NCBI GenBank assembly: GCA_964518215.1
Contig: CAZFFP010000058.1
Location: forward strand, 1 to 23,867
Reading direction: 5' to 3'
DNA from: CAYSGX01 sp964518215
GTDB lineage: Bacteria > Bacteroidota > Bacteroidia > Chitinophagales > CAIOSU01
Length of the DNA stretch: 23,867 bases
In this document: positions 14,602 to 22,315 of the stretch, piece by piece
How the letters are laid out: every line of letters begins with the position of its first letter
Position numbering within the stretch: the stretch's first letter is position 1
Notes under the pieces: generated by a model
Told to the model about the DNA's origin: nothing
The model's database searches: none
Seen by the model: only the letters and a program-made list of their open reading frames with translations
Made by a program: the position numbers and the translations under genes

Positions 14602-16734
14602 TTATTTCAGCTTTTTGAATTTCAGCAGTAGAGAATTTCCAATCACAACAATATCAGAAAATGCCATAGATAGCGCTGCTACCATTGGATTGAGAAATCC
14701 TGCTGCGGCAATGGGTATGGCTATAAGATTGTAAGAAAGCGCCCAAAACAAATTTTGTTTTATGGTAGCAAAAGTGAATTGACTGATGAGCAGGGCTTCT
14801 TTCAACGCTTTCAAATTGCCTTTCAATAAAATAACCTGCGCACTGTCAATAGCTGCTTCTGAAGCATCGCTGAGCGAAATGCCAATGGTGGCTTTTGCCA
14901 AAGCGGGCGCATCGTTGATGCCATCGCCAATCATAGCTGTGGGCGATTGAGCGGAGAGTTTTTCAATCACTTCGAGTTTTTTTTCGGGGGTTACTTCGGC
15001 ATAAACGGTTTCAATGCCTAATTGCTTCGCCACTTGCTCACATTTTTTTCGGCTGTCGCCACTCAGCATGAACACTTTTTTGTTTTTCGATTTTAGAAAA
15101 GCGATGGTTTCAGCAGCATCGGGTTTTATTTCATCGGCAATATCGAGTTGGGCACTAATGGAGTTGTTTTTCAGCAAATAGAGGTCGGTATTTTTTTCTG
15201 TCGAAATATTTTTTTCAGCAAGCAGTTTTTGAGAGCCGATAAAATATTCGTTTCCATCGGCATCGGTCCCTTTCACGCCCAAACCCTTTATTTCTTCAGC
15301 ATTTTGAAGCGTGATGGGTGCGGCATCTTTCAGTTCCTGAAGCAATGAAACGGCAATAGGGTGGGAGGAGTATTGTTCCAAAGCGGCTATGATGGAGCGC
15401 ACTTGTTTTTCTTCCGAATGAAAAATTTCCAGCGAATGAATGCGAAACTTTCCGGTGGTGAGGGTTCCGGTTTTGTCGAACACAAAATTTTCAATGGTGG
15501 AGAGTTGCTCAACAGTTTTTGCACCTTTAATCATAATGCCTCTGCCCGCCACTCTGCCCAAGCCCACCATAACGGCAGCCGGAGTGGCAAGCCCCATAGC
15601 ACAAGGGCAGGCAATTACCAACACCGCTACACTGTTGAGCAATGCACGTGCGGCTGTAGTTTCCAAAATAAAATAAGTAATAAGAAAAGTAACGATACTG
15701 ATGCCGATGACCACCGGAACAAACACATTACTCACCCGGTCGGCAAAGCGTTGAATAGATGGTTTTTGCGCATGTGCGTTTTTTACCAAATCAATAAGGT
15801 GCGAAAGGTAAGTGTTGTTGCCGATAGCGGTAACTGAAACTTTCAGTGAGCCTTGCAGCAGAAGGGTTCCGGAAGTAACACTATCGCCTTTTTGCTTTTC
15901 CACCGGAACGCTTTCGCCCGTAATCATAGATTCATCGGTAAAGCCCACGCCATCCGTTACTACGCCATCCGTTACTACGCCATCCAAGGGCACACGGTCG
16001 CCTGTATTAATTTTGATAATGTCGGCAATTTTTATTTTTTCTGCATCCACTCGGTCTAACATTTCAAAGCCGCCCACATCAATCACTAAAGTGGCTTTGT
16101 CGGGTTTCAGTTTTGAGAGTTTTTCGATGGCGAAGGTGGTTTGCTTCACTGTTTTCTTTTCAATAAAATTTCCAAGCAATACCAGCGTAATGATGGTGGA
16201 GGTGGTTTCGAAATAAATATAATCGGCACCCAGACCAAAAATTGTTCCAGTGAGGCTGTAAAAGAATGCTGCCGAAGAGCCTAATAAAATTAATACATCC
16301 ATATTGGGCGCACCCACACGAATGGAAGCCAAAGCCCCTCTTCCGAAGTAATACCAACCAATGATAATGGAGGGCATACAAAGCGCCAACTGCACCAAAG
16401 GCTCGTGCAGCGGATGCCAATGCACAAACATGTGCAACAGCAAAGGCACATTGAATATGGCTGAAGCAATCAGCAACTTTTCAATGGTAATATTTTTTGA
16501 ATTTCCGCCTTCGCCATCCACAACATTATAGCCTAATTTGTGAATGCCTTTTTTGATGGTTTGAAGTTTTTCGGGTTCGATAGTTTCGAATACCACTTCG
16601 TTGGTGGCAAAGTTTACCGCGATTTGTTGCAGACCCTGTTTTTCTAAATACCCCGAAACGGTTTGAGCACAACCCGAACAGGTCATGCCCGTAACTTCGA
16701 GTTTGGTGAGCGAAGATGTGGGAGAGGAGTTCAT
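14602..16734 (-). CDS. Cu+-type heavy-metal P-type ATPase (CopA/CtpA class)
   Basis: 710 residues. One N-terminal HMA domain has MTCSGC (17-22, Cys19 and Cys22). The actuator domain has TGES (272-275). The membrane metal site is CPC (376-378), with Asn669 on a YN pair and M690/S693 on the last helix, a Cu(I)-type signature. Phosphorylation is at Asp420 in DKTGT, nucleotide binding is by His458-Pro459, and the hinge motif is GDGINDAP (603-610). It moves Cu+ out of the cytoplasm, either as detoxification or to supply copper for periplasmic oxidase assembly; the nearby oxidase genes make the second role attractive. An in-frame 15-bp tandem duplication (15947-15976) repeats VVTDG just before TGES. 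It is transcribed divergently from the superoxide dismutase gene. Confidence 0.95.
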   Translation of the reverse strand: MNSSPTSSLTKLEVTGMTCSGCAQTVSGYLEKQGLQQIAVNFATNEVVFETIEPEKLQTIKKGIHKLGYNVVDGEGGNSKNITIEKLLIASAIFNVPLLLHMFVHWHPLHEPLVQLALCMPSIIIGWYYFGRGALASIRVGAPNMDVLILLGSSAAFFYSLTGTIFGLGADYIYFETTSTIITLVLLGNFIEKKTVKQTTFAIEKLSKLKPDKATLVIDVGGFEMLDRVDAEKIKIADIIKINTGDRVPLDGVVTDGVVTDGVGFTDESMITGESVPVEKQKGDSVTSGTLLLQGSLKVSVTAIGNNTYLSHLIDLVKNAHAQKPSIQRFADRVSNVFVPVVIGISIVTFLITYFILETTAARALLNSVAVLVIACPCAMGLATPAAVMVGLGRVAGRGIMIKGAKTVEQLSTIENFVFDKTGTLTTGKFRIHSLEIFHSEEKQVRSIIAALEQYSSHPIAVSLLQELKDAAPITLQNAEEIKGLGVKGTDADGNEYFIGSQKLLAEKNISTEKNTDLYLLKNNSISAQLDIADEIKPDAAETIAFLKSKNKKVFMLSGDSRKKCEQVAKQLGIETVYAEVTPEKKLEVIEKLSAQSPTAMIGDGINDAPALAKATIGISLSDASEAAIDSAQVILLKGNLKALKEALLISQFTFATIKQNLFWALSYNLIAIPIAAAGFLNPMVAALSMAFSDIVVIGNSLLLKFKKLK
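15947..15985. repeat. 15-bp tandem repeat inside the copper ATPase gene
   Basis: ACGCCATCCGTTACT occurs at 15947-15961 and 15962-15976, then again for nine bases to 15985. The two full copies are identical. Because the unit is 15 bp the frame is kept, and the protein gains a second VVTDG (residues about 253-262). It is probably a recent slippage duplication. Confidence 0.85.
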
Positions 16735-16774
16735 TCTTTTTTTAATTGCATAAATTCGGGAACTGAAAACACAA

Positions 16775-16782
16775 CAAAGTTA
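16775..16782 (-). promoter_or_regulatory. -7 box of the copper ATPase gene
   Basis: The minus strand reads TAACTTTG, an exact TAnnTTTG match, 40 bp upstream of the ATPase start at 16734. It lies in the short intergenic region shared with the divergent superoxide dismutase gene, so a regulator bound here could affect both. No copper-responsive operator is recognisable by eye. Confidence 0.5.
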
Positions 16783-16821
16783 TCTGTCGTTGTTTTAATA
16801 CTTCACTCAAAAACATTTATC

Positions 16822-17556
16822 ATGAAAAAAAATTCAAGAAGAGATTTTCTGAAGAAAGGCGCACTGTTAACCATTGGAAGCGCAGCCTTTTCAAATATGG
16901 CTTCGGCTTCAGTATTTAATAAAGAACCTTTAGGTTTTACATTGCCCGATTTGCCCTACGATTACAGTGCTTTAGAACCTTTTATTGATACTGCCACCAT
17001 GAAAGTGCATCACGGAAAGCATCATCAAGGCTATGTGAACAATTTGAATAAGGCGCTGGAAGATTTTCCTGAATGGAAGAAAAAAACACTCAACGAACTG
17101 CTCAACAGTATTTCACAATTGCCAAAAGACCTTCAGAATGCTGTGCGCAACAATGGCGGTGGGCATTGGAATCATGATTTTTTCTGGAAAATGCTCATTC
17201 CTGCCGAAAAGTCGAAAATGAACGCGCAACTAAATCCTGTTATAGCCAAATACTATGGCGATTTGGACAAATTGAAAAGCAAGTTTCAAACAGCCGCCAT
17301 GAGTGTGTTTGGTTCGGGTTGGGTTTGGCTGGGCGTAAATAAGCAAAACGATTTGGAAATCATTACCACTCCCAATCAGGATAATCCGTTGATTGATATT
17401 GTCCCTCACCGCCTGAAGCCCATTTTGGGACTTGATGTGTGGGAACATGCCTACTACCTGAAACATCAAAACCGCAGAGCCGATTACATCAACGATTTTT
17501 GGAACGTAGTGAATTGGGATTTTGTGTGGAATAATTATCAGGAAGACATGAAATAG
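16822..17556 (+). CDS. Exported Fe/Mn superoxide dismutase
   Basis: 244 residues from the ATG at 16822. The frame stays open upstream but overlaps the divergent ATPase gene, and a start there would bury the signal peptide. The N-terminus has a twin-arginine motif, SRRDFLKK (5-12), and a hydrophobic stretch to about 30, so Tat export is predicted. The mature part is a standard Fe/Mn SOD: LPYDYSALEPFID (44-56), VHHGKHHQGY (62-71), GGHWNHDFFW (113-122), GSGWVWL (164-170) and LDVWEHAYY (204-212). Metal ligands by family alignment are His63, His118, Asp205 and His209, all present. It converts superoxide to peroxide and oxygen. Export via Tat would fit folding with its metal in the cytoplasm first. 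Fe or Mn preference cannot be read with confidence. Confidence 0.95.
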   Translation: MKKNSRRDFLKKGALLTIGSAAFSNMASASVFNKEPLGFTLPDLPYDYSALEPFIDTATMKVHHGKHHQGYVNNLNKALEDFPEWKKKTLNELLNSISQLPKDLQNAVRNNGGGHWNHDFFWKMLIPAEKSKMNAQLNPVIAKYYGDLDKLKSKFQTAAMSVFGSGWVWLGVNKQNDLEIITTPNQDNPLIDIVPHRLKPILGLDVWEHAYYLKHQNRRADYINDFWNVVNWDFVWNNYQEDMK

Positions 17557-17618
17557 CAATTGCAAGAAATTTGTCAAACAAATACCGATGTGCTTTTTTG
17601 TGTTTCGGAATGAATAAA

Positions 17619-17647
17619 TTGCAGCAACATTCTATACATTAAATCTG
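17619..17647 (+). promoter_or_regulatory. Candidate promoter of the T9SS cargo gene
   Basis: TTG (17619-17621), 18-nt spacer, TAAATCTG (17640-17647, one mismatch to TAnnTTTG). The box ends 5 nt before the ATG at 17653, so transcription would start near the start codon. Confidence 0.4.
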
Positions 17648-17652
17648 CAATT

Positions 17653-19080
17653 ATGAGAAAATACCTTTTTATTGCCTTGCTGATGTTTCACTTAGCGAAT
17701 GTATCAGCACAGAATTTTTCAAACAACTCCAATGTTCAATCCCTTGCACCCAATGATGCCATTGAAGTTGAGGGAAATGAGTTGGCGTTTAAGATGATGA
17801 ATGTATGTTATCAGGACTTGCTGTTTGCTTTTTCTGCCAATGCTCAAGAGCCTGCATATTTAAGTGGATCTGTAAATGGATATCAATTTCAAACAATTGA
17901 TACGGCAGCAAATGTTTCTGACATAAAAGGCTTGGTTGGATTTCTTGGAAACGTCTCTGAAATATGCTATGCAGGAGATGATACATTGTATTGCAAAAAT
18001 TTTTCGTTCTCAAATAATTCTGTTAATCTTCACCTCTATTCAGGGTTGCATATTTCTGAAATGATTCGTTTGATAGGGGGAAATACCAGTAGTATGACGG
18101 TTTTGAGAAAGGTTGCCGACAGCACGCAGCTTGTGAGGGTGATTTTAAATCTGGCAAATTCGCTGGAAGTAATTGACACAGTGAACTTACCCGTTAAAAC
18201 TTTTATAAAATCGAGTAAAAACTCTTATTACGAAAGCATGGTGAATTTTGCGGGTCTCGATGCTCAAGGCAATCTGCATGGCTACATATTGAATATTAAT
18301 TCATTCAGTATTCAACATCATTTTGTAATTCCCAGTTTTCAGGGTGAAATTTTACATATAGATGCTGTTGACTACAAAGTATTCATGGTAGTGAAAAATG
18401 GCAATGACCTATCTGTAATAGATTATTTCCAGGCATCACAAACCTTTACAAGTAACTCATTAGGCAGTTTTGATGAAATTATCAGTGCATCATCATGGTT
18501 TCCATTATGGGGTTTTGAAGCCGATTCGTTCTTAGTATTAGTGGAAGAAAATCAACAGATAAAAGCAAAAGTATTTAACACACATACAGGAGTTAATACA
18601 TCAACTAAAACTTTGTTGCTTGAAGGAAAAAAAGTTTACCCTTCACCAACATTTTTTATGGGCAATTATAATTCTGGCGTATTAGAATATACCGATAGCA
18701 ATGGAAGATATTTAGCCCGTATCAACAATAATTTTCAAATTGACACCAATACTGTTTATGCCATATCGCAAAGCCCTGATGATTACAATTATGCATTTGT
18801 TTGTTTTGTGGGAATTGATGAAAAATCTCTCCCCGAAATTAAAACCTTTCTATACCCCAATCCGGCTACCAATCAGGTGAATGTGTTGGTGAAAAATGTT
18901 CCCTGCGATATGGAGCATCATTTAGAACTGTATGACCTAAACGGGAAAAAGCTTTACGCCACTCCTTTTCATTCCAAATGCGACCTAACCGTTCCGCTCG
19001 ATAATTTACAGGCAGGCATGTATATGCTGCAACTGCATATCAATGGCAAGGTTTATACGAGGAAGTTGATGAAGAAGTAG
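17653..19080 (+). CDS. Secreted protein with type IX secretion C-terminal sorting domain
   Basis: 475 residues. A Sec signal peptide (1-20) ends in ANVSAQ. The body (about 21-390) consists of repeated beta-strand-like stretches with no catalytic motif that I recognise; it may be a beta-propeller or similar fold. The last ~80 residues form a T9SS type A sorting domain: FLYPNPATNQVNV, then LELYDLNGKKLY, then LDNLQAGMYMLQL and the basic end GKVYTRKLMKK. The type IX system, found in Bacteroidota, carries such proteins across the outer membrane and removes the tail. The function of the body is unknown. The gene is AT-rich compared with typA or smpB. Confidence 0.88.
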   Translation: MRKYLFIALLMFHLANVSAQNFSNNSNVQSLAPNDAIEVEGNELAFKMMNVCYQDLLFAFSANAQEPAYLSGSVNGYQFQTIDTAANVSDIKGLVGFLGNVSEICYAGDDTLYCKNFSFSNNSVNLHLYSGLHISEMIRLIGGNTSSMTVLRKVADSTQLVRVILNLANSLEVIDTVNLPVKTFIKSSKNSYYESMVNFAGLDAQGNLHGYILNINSFSIQHHFVIPSFQGEILHIDAVDYKVFMVVKNGNDLSVIDYFQASQTFTSNSLGSFDEIISASSWFPLWGFEADSFLVLVEENQQIKAKVFNTHTGVNTSTKTLLLEGKKVYPSPTFFMGNYNSGVLEYTDSNGRYLARINNNFQIDTNTVYAISQSPDDYNYAFVCFVGIDEKSLPEIKTFLYPNPATNQVNVLVKNVPCDMEHHLELYDLNGKKLYATPFHSKCDLTVPLDNLQAGMYMLQLHINGKVYTRKLMKK

Positions 19081-19131
19081 TGCTTTTATCATAGCTGAAT
19101 TCTTTCCGTCAGTTTCAAACAGATATATTTC

Positions 19132-19139
19132 TATTTTTG
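19132..19139 (+). promoter_or_regulatory. -7 box of the glycosyltransferase gene
   Basis: TATTTTTG is an exact TAnnTTTG match, ending 17 nt before the ATG at 19157. It implies a very short leader. No -33 TTG is found at the ideal spacing. Confidence 0.45.
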
Positions 19140-19156
19140 CCGAACATTTAATTTTT

Positions 19157-19906
19157 ATGCTGAAAGGAAAAAAAATAGTGGTGGTGTTGCCTGCATACAA
19201 TGCAGCGCTTACGCTCGAAAAAACATACAACGAAATTCCATTTAATATAGTTGATGATGTAGTGCTTGTAGATGATAACAGTAAGGATAATACTGTTGAA
19301 GTAGGAAAGAAAATAGGCATTAAGCATATTATCAGGCACGATAAAAATAAAGGATATGGGGGCAATCAGAAATCGTGCTATAAAAAAGCATTGGAAATTG
19401 GTGGCGACATAATTATTATGCTGCACCCCGACTATCAATACACACCAAAGCTTATTGAGGCTATGTCGTCTGTTATTGCCAATGAATTGTATCCGGTGGT
19501 GTTAGGCTCAAGAATTCTTGGTGGAGGCGCTTTAAAAGGAGGCATGCCTTTTTACAAATATGTTTTCAATCGTGTACTCACTTTGAGTCAGAATTTGATT
19601 ATTGGCGAGAAACTTTCTGAGTATCATACAGGCTACAGAGCTTTTTCAAAAGAAATTTTTTCTAAAATAAATATCGAAGCCAATTCTGACGATTTTGTTT
19701 TCGATAATCAAATGCTTTCACAAATTTTTATGGCGGGCTTTCAAATTGCTGAAATCACCTGTCCTACCAAGTATTTCGATGAAGCATCATCCATTAATTT
19801 CAGCAGAAGTGTTACTTATGGCTTGGGAGTGTTAAATACCAGCATGAAACATTTTCTGCATAAAAAGGGACTTGCTAAGTATAGAATTTATGCGAGCAGC
19901 AATTGA
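19157..19906 (+). CDS. Family 2 glycosyltransferase
   Basis: 249 residues of the GT-A fold, family GT2, resembling dolichyl/polyprenyl-phosphate sugar synthases. Visible motifs are VVLPAYNA (9-16), VLVDDNSKDNT (36-46), KNKGYGGNQKSCYKKAL (63-79) and the metal/nucleotide-sugar position HPDYQY (90-95). A GYRAFSKEIF segment near 170 precedes the acceptor-side part. No C-terminal membrane helix pair is present, so it is likely a soluble or peripheral enzyme. It would transfer a sugar from a nucleotide donor to a lipid or glycan acceptor at the cytoplasmic face of the membrane; donor and acceptor cannot be told. It stands alone with no other glycan genes nearby. Confidence 0.9.
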   Translation: MLKGKKIVVVLPAYNAALTLEKTYNEIPFNIVDDVVLVDDNSKDNTVEVGKKIGIKHIIRHDKNKGYGGNQKSCYKKALEIGGDIIIMLHPDYQYTPKLIEAMSSVIANELYPVVLGSRILGGGALKGGMPFYKYVFNRVLTLSQNLIIGEKLSEYHTGYRAFSKEIFSKINIEANSDDFVFDNQMLSQIFMAGFQIAEITCPTKYFDEASSINFSRSVTYGLGVLNTSMKHFLHKKGLAKYRIYASSN

Positions 19907-19938
19907 TGCCCAAACTATGGATTCATTTCACTGTTTTA

Positions 19939-19967
19939 TTGCAAATGTATAAGGAAAGTTAACTTTG
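19939..19967 (+). promoter_or_regulatory. Promoter of the porin gene (TTG-N18-TAACTTTG)
   Basis: TTG (19939-19941), 18-nt spacer, TAACTTTG (19960-19967). The -7 box is exact and the spacing is one short of the usual 19-21. Predicted transcription starts near 19973, about 12 nt before the TTG start codon. Confidence 0.6.
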
Positions 19968-19984
19968 CGCTTTCTTAACAAAAT

Positions 19985-21193
19985 TTGAATTTCTTGAAAG
20001 CACTTTTTTGTTCTGTCTTGTTGATGCTGTCAGCAGGCTTTCTTTCCTCTCTGTCAGCCCAGACAGAATCTGACGAGCGTGCTATGATTTATCAATTCAA
20101 AGGACTTCAGTTCGCCACTAAAGATTCGTCTTTTTACATCAATTTCCGTTTCAGAATGCAGAATCGTTTAGGTTTGTTTACACAATCGGCTGAAGACCTG
20201 CATATCAATCAAATTGAAGCAAGAGTAAGGAGGCTTCGCATGAGAATTGACGGGTTTATACTCACCCAAAAATTGTCTTACAGCATACAACTGTCATTTG
20301 CGCGGGGCGATACCGATTTTGAAAACACCGGATATGTAAATATTGTGCGCGATGCCGTTTTGTTCTATCAGGTTTCTCCTAAATTTTATGTAGCCTTCGG
20401 GCAAAACAAATTGCCGGGCAATCGTCAGCGGGTAAATTCTTCGGGGCAATTGCAATTTGCCGACCGTTCGCAGGTGAACGCTACTTTTAATATTGACCGC
20501 GATTTCGGCATTAAACTTTATTATTCCGAAGAAATTGGCAAAGCCACTTTTAATCTTAAAGGAGCCGTTACAACAGGCGAAGGACGAAGCGTGAATTTTA
20601 CCGATAATGGATTGGCATATACTGCACGTGCCGAAATTCTGCCTTTCGGTAAATTCAAAAACGATGGCGATTTTTCTGAAGGCGATTTAGAGCGCGAACC
20701 CAAACCTAAACTTTCTATTGCCGGTGGATACAGTTTCAATCATAAAGCCAAAAGAACTGCCGGGCAGTTGGGAAAGGAATTGTATGAAGACAGAAATCTA
20801 TCTTCTGTAATTGCCGATTTGGTTTTTAAATACAGAGGATGGGCTTTTTATTCCGAATTTATCAGCCGCACTACCGACAACGCTTTAACCTTTAATTCGA
20901 ACGGAGACCTGCGCTATGTTTACGAAGGCTGGGGCAATCTTTATCAGTTATCGTATCTTTTTAAAAGAAATTATGAAGTAGCCGCGCGCTATTCGCAATT
21001 AAGACCAATTAACGAAACGAAGCTGTATGAATTAAAATCAGAAATTATTGAAGCGGGCGCTACAAAATATTTCAATAACCACCGTGTAAAAATTCAGTGG
21101 AATCTATTGTATATGGTGAAGGGCGGTAATTTTTCCACTTCAAATCCATTGAATAATTGGGGCACTTTGTTTCAGGTAGAGTTTGGAATTTGA
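19985..21193 (+). CDS. Phosphate-selective porin O/P-like outer membrane protein
   Basis: 402 residues. The signal peptide (1-25, ending SSLSAQ) needs the TTG start at 19985. An in-frame TAA lies 9 nt upstream with no ATG between, and the first internal ATG would cut the signal peptide in half. The mature protein alternates strands as a 16-stranded OprO/OprP-type barrel. It shows FYINFRFRMQNRLGLF near 45-60, RRLRMRIDGFI near 80-90 and FYVAFGQNKLPGNRQRVNSS near 130-150, and ends in a beta-strand with a terminal aromatic pattern (FQVEFGI). Such proteins pass anions including phosphate across the outer membrane. The real substrate may differ, since no phosphate genes are nearby. Confidence 0.87.
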   Translation: MNFLKALFCSVLLMLSAGFLSSLSAQTESDERAMIYQFKGLQFATKDSSFYINFRFRMQNRLGLFTQSAEDLHINQIEARVRRLRMRIDGFILTQKLSYSIQLSFARGDTDFENTGYVNIVRDAVLFYQVSPKFYVAFGQNKLPGNRQRVNSSGQLQFADRSQVNATFNIDRDFGIKLYYSEEIGKATFNLKGAVTTGEGRSVNFTDNGLAYTARAEILPFGKFKNDGDFSEGDLEREPKPKLSIAGGYSFNHKAKRTAGQLGKELYEDRNLSSVIADLVFKYRGWAFYSEFISRTTDNALTFNSNGDLRYVYEGWGNLYQLSYLFKRNYEVAARYSQLRPINETKLYELKSEIIEAGATKYFNNHRVKIQWNLLYMVKGGNFSTSNPLNNWGTLFQVEFGI

Positions 21194-21223
21194 TATGTTG
21201 AAAATCGAATTCAAATATTCCGA

Positions 21224-21231
21224 TAACTTTG
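21224..21231 (+). promoter_or_regulatory. -7 box of fabG
   Basis: TAACTTTG is an exact TAnnTTTG match, 31 bp upstream of the fabG ATG. A TTG at 21198-21200 is 23 nt away, slightly beyond the usual spacing. The 17 bp from 21221 to 21237 are identical to 8744-8760 at the thioesterase promoter. Confidence 0.5.
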
Positions 21232-21262
21232 AAGCATTGTATCATTACCATATTCAATAGCT

Positions 21263-22009
21263 ATGGAATTGTTAAAAGGTAAACTCGCCCTAATCACCGG
21301 AGGCTCACGGGGCATAGGCAAAGCCATTGCCGAGTTGTTTGCTCAAAACGGAGCCGATATTGCTTTCACTTATCTCCATTCTGAAGAAAAAGCATTGGCG
21401 CTCGAATCTCAATTGAAAGCGTTGGGCATAAAAGCCAAAGCATACCGCTCTGACGCAGCCGATTATGCGGCTGCCGAAAAATTAGTGGCTGATGTAATTA
21501 CCGAATTCGGCAAAATAAATGTATTGGTGAACAATGCCGGAATTACCCGCGACAACCTCTTGCTGCGCATGAGCGAAGATCAATGGGATGAGGTATTGCA
21601 AAGCAATTTAAAATCGGTGTTCAATTTGTCGAAACCCGTTGCCAAAGAAATGTTGTTACAAAGAAGCGGTTCCATCATTAATCTTACTTCAATAGTCGGA
21701 CTTTCGGGCAATGCAGGGCAAGCAAATTATGCGGCATCTAAAGCAGGAATTGTAGGGTTTACCAAGTCGTTGGCGGCAGAACTGGGTTCGAGAAAAGTGC
21801 GTTGCAATGCCCTTTCGCCCGGCTATATCGCTACCGATATGACCGAAAAATTAACAGCCGAACAAAAAGATATATTGCTGAAAAACGTTCCTTTGAAACG
21901 CATGGGACAACCTGAAGACATAGCTAAAGCCGCATTGTTTTTAGCATCAGATATGTCTGAATATATATCGGGTCAGGTATTGAGTGTTTGCGGTGGAATG
22001 TATAGGTGA
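21263..22009 (+). CDS. fabG: 3-oxoacyl-ACP reductase FabG
   Basis: 248 residues, the usual FabG length, a classical short-chain dehydrogenase. The NADP(H) motif is TGGSRGIG (12-19) and NNAG is at 90-93. The catalytic tetrad is Asn115, Ser143, Tyr156 and Lys160 (in YAASK). FabG-type segments include GITRDNLLLRM (93-103), SIVGLSGNAGQANYAASKAG (143-162) and SPGYIATDM (185-193). It reduces 3-oxoacyl-ACP with NADPH in fatty-acid elongation, in the cytoplasm. No other fab genes are adjacent, so a related SDR reductase is a lesser possibility, but the match to FabG across the whole length is good. Confidence 0.93.
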   Translation: MELLKGKLALITGGSRGIGKAIAELFAQNGADIAFTYLHSEEKALALESQLKALGIKAKAYRSDAADYAAAEKLVADVITEFGKINVLVNNAGITRDNLLLRMSEDQWDEVLQSNLKSVFNLSKPVAKEMLLQRSGSIINLTSIVGLSGNAGQANYAASKAGIVGFTKSLAAELGSRKVRCNALSPGYIATDMTEKLTAEQKDILLKNVPLKRMGQPEDIAKAALFLASDMSEYISGQVLSVCGGMYR

Positions 22010-22302
22010 AGCAGCCTTTTTTGCTGAAAACATTTCTCGAAAATACTCCACGGTTTCAACTTATTTACTTTTTCTTATTCTTTAATATGGTAAAGTGTTC
22101 TTTATGAATGTTGCGTATAAAACGAAAAGCATCAGTCGGTAATTTCTAGTGAGCCGCAAACAATTATTATATGGAAGATGCCGATTGATATTTCCATGTT
22201 ATTTCAAATTCCACAAAATTTTAGACTTCATGAATATTCACAGTAAAAGTCATTTTTCATAAACCCATAACTTTACCAACTTTCTATTTCTATTGAATAT
22301 GA
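22010..22302. other. Non-coding region between fabG and the MFS transporter gene
   Basis: About 290 bp, AT-rich. No gene and no clear terminator; the short CAGC/GCTG pair around a T6 run at 22013-22028 is too weak. TAACTTTA at 22268-22275 is a near match to the -7 consensus and an alternative promoter for the MFS gene. Confidence 0.4.
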
Positions 22303-22310
22303 TACGTTTG
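22303..22310 (+). promoter_or_regulatory. Candidate -7 box of the MFS transporter gene
   Basis: TACGTTTG is an exact TAnnTTTG match ending 5 nt before the TTG start codon at 22316. If used, the mRNA would be leaderless. TAACTTTA 35 bp upstream is the competing candidate. Confidence 0.35.
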
Positions 22311-22315
22311 CCACT

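Noticed and set aside
15361..15837. 158-codon plus-strand frame inside the copper ATPase gene
   Set aside because: It is antisense to the catalytic core of the ATPase and its composition reflects the complementary codons.
16663..16821. N-terminal extension of the superoxide dismutase frame to an upstream ATG
   Set aside because: It overlaps the start of the divergent ATPase gene and would bury the Tat signal 53 residues inside the protein.
22013..22028. CAGC/GCTG hairpin after fabG as a terminator
   Set aside because: Only four paired bases, and the T-run is in the loop, not after the stem.
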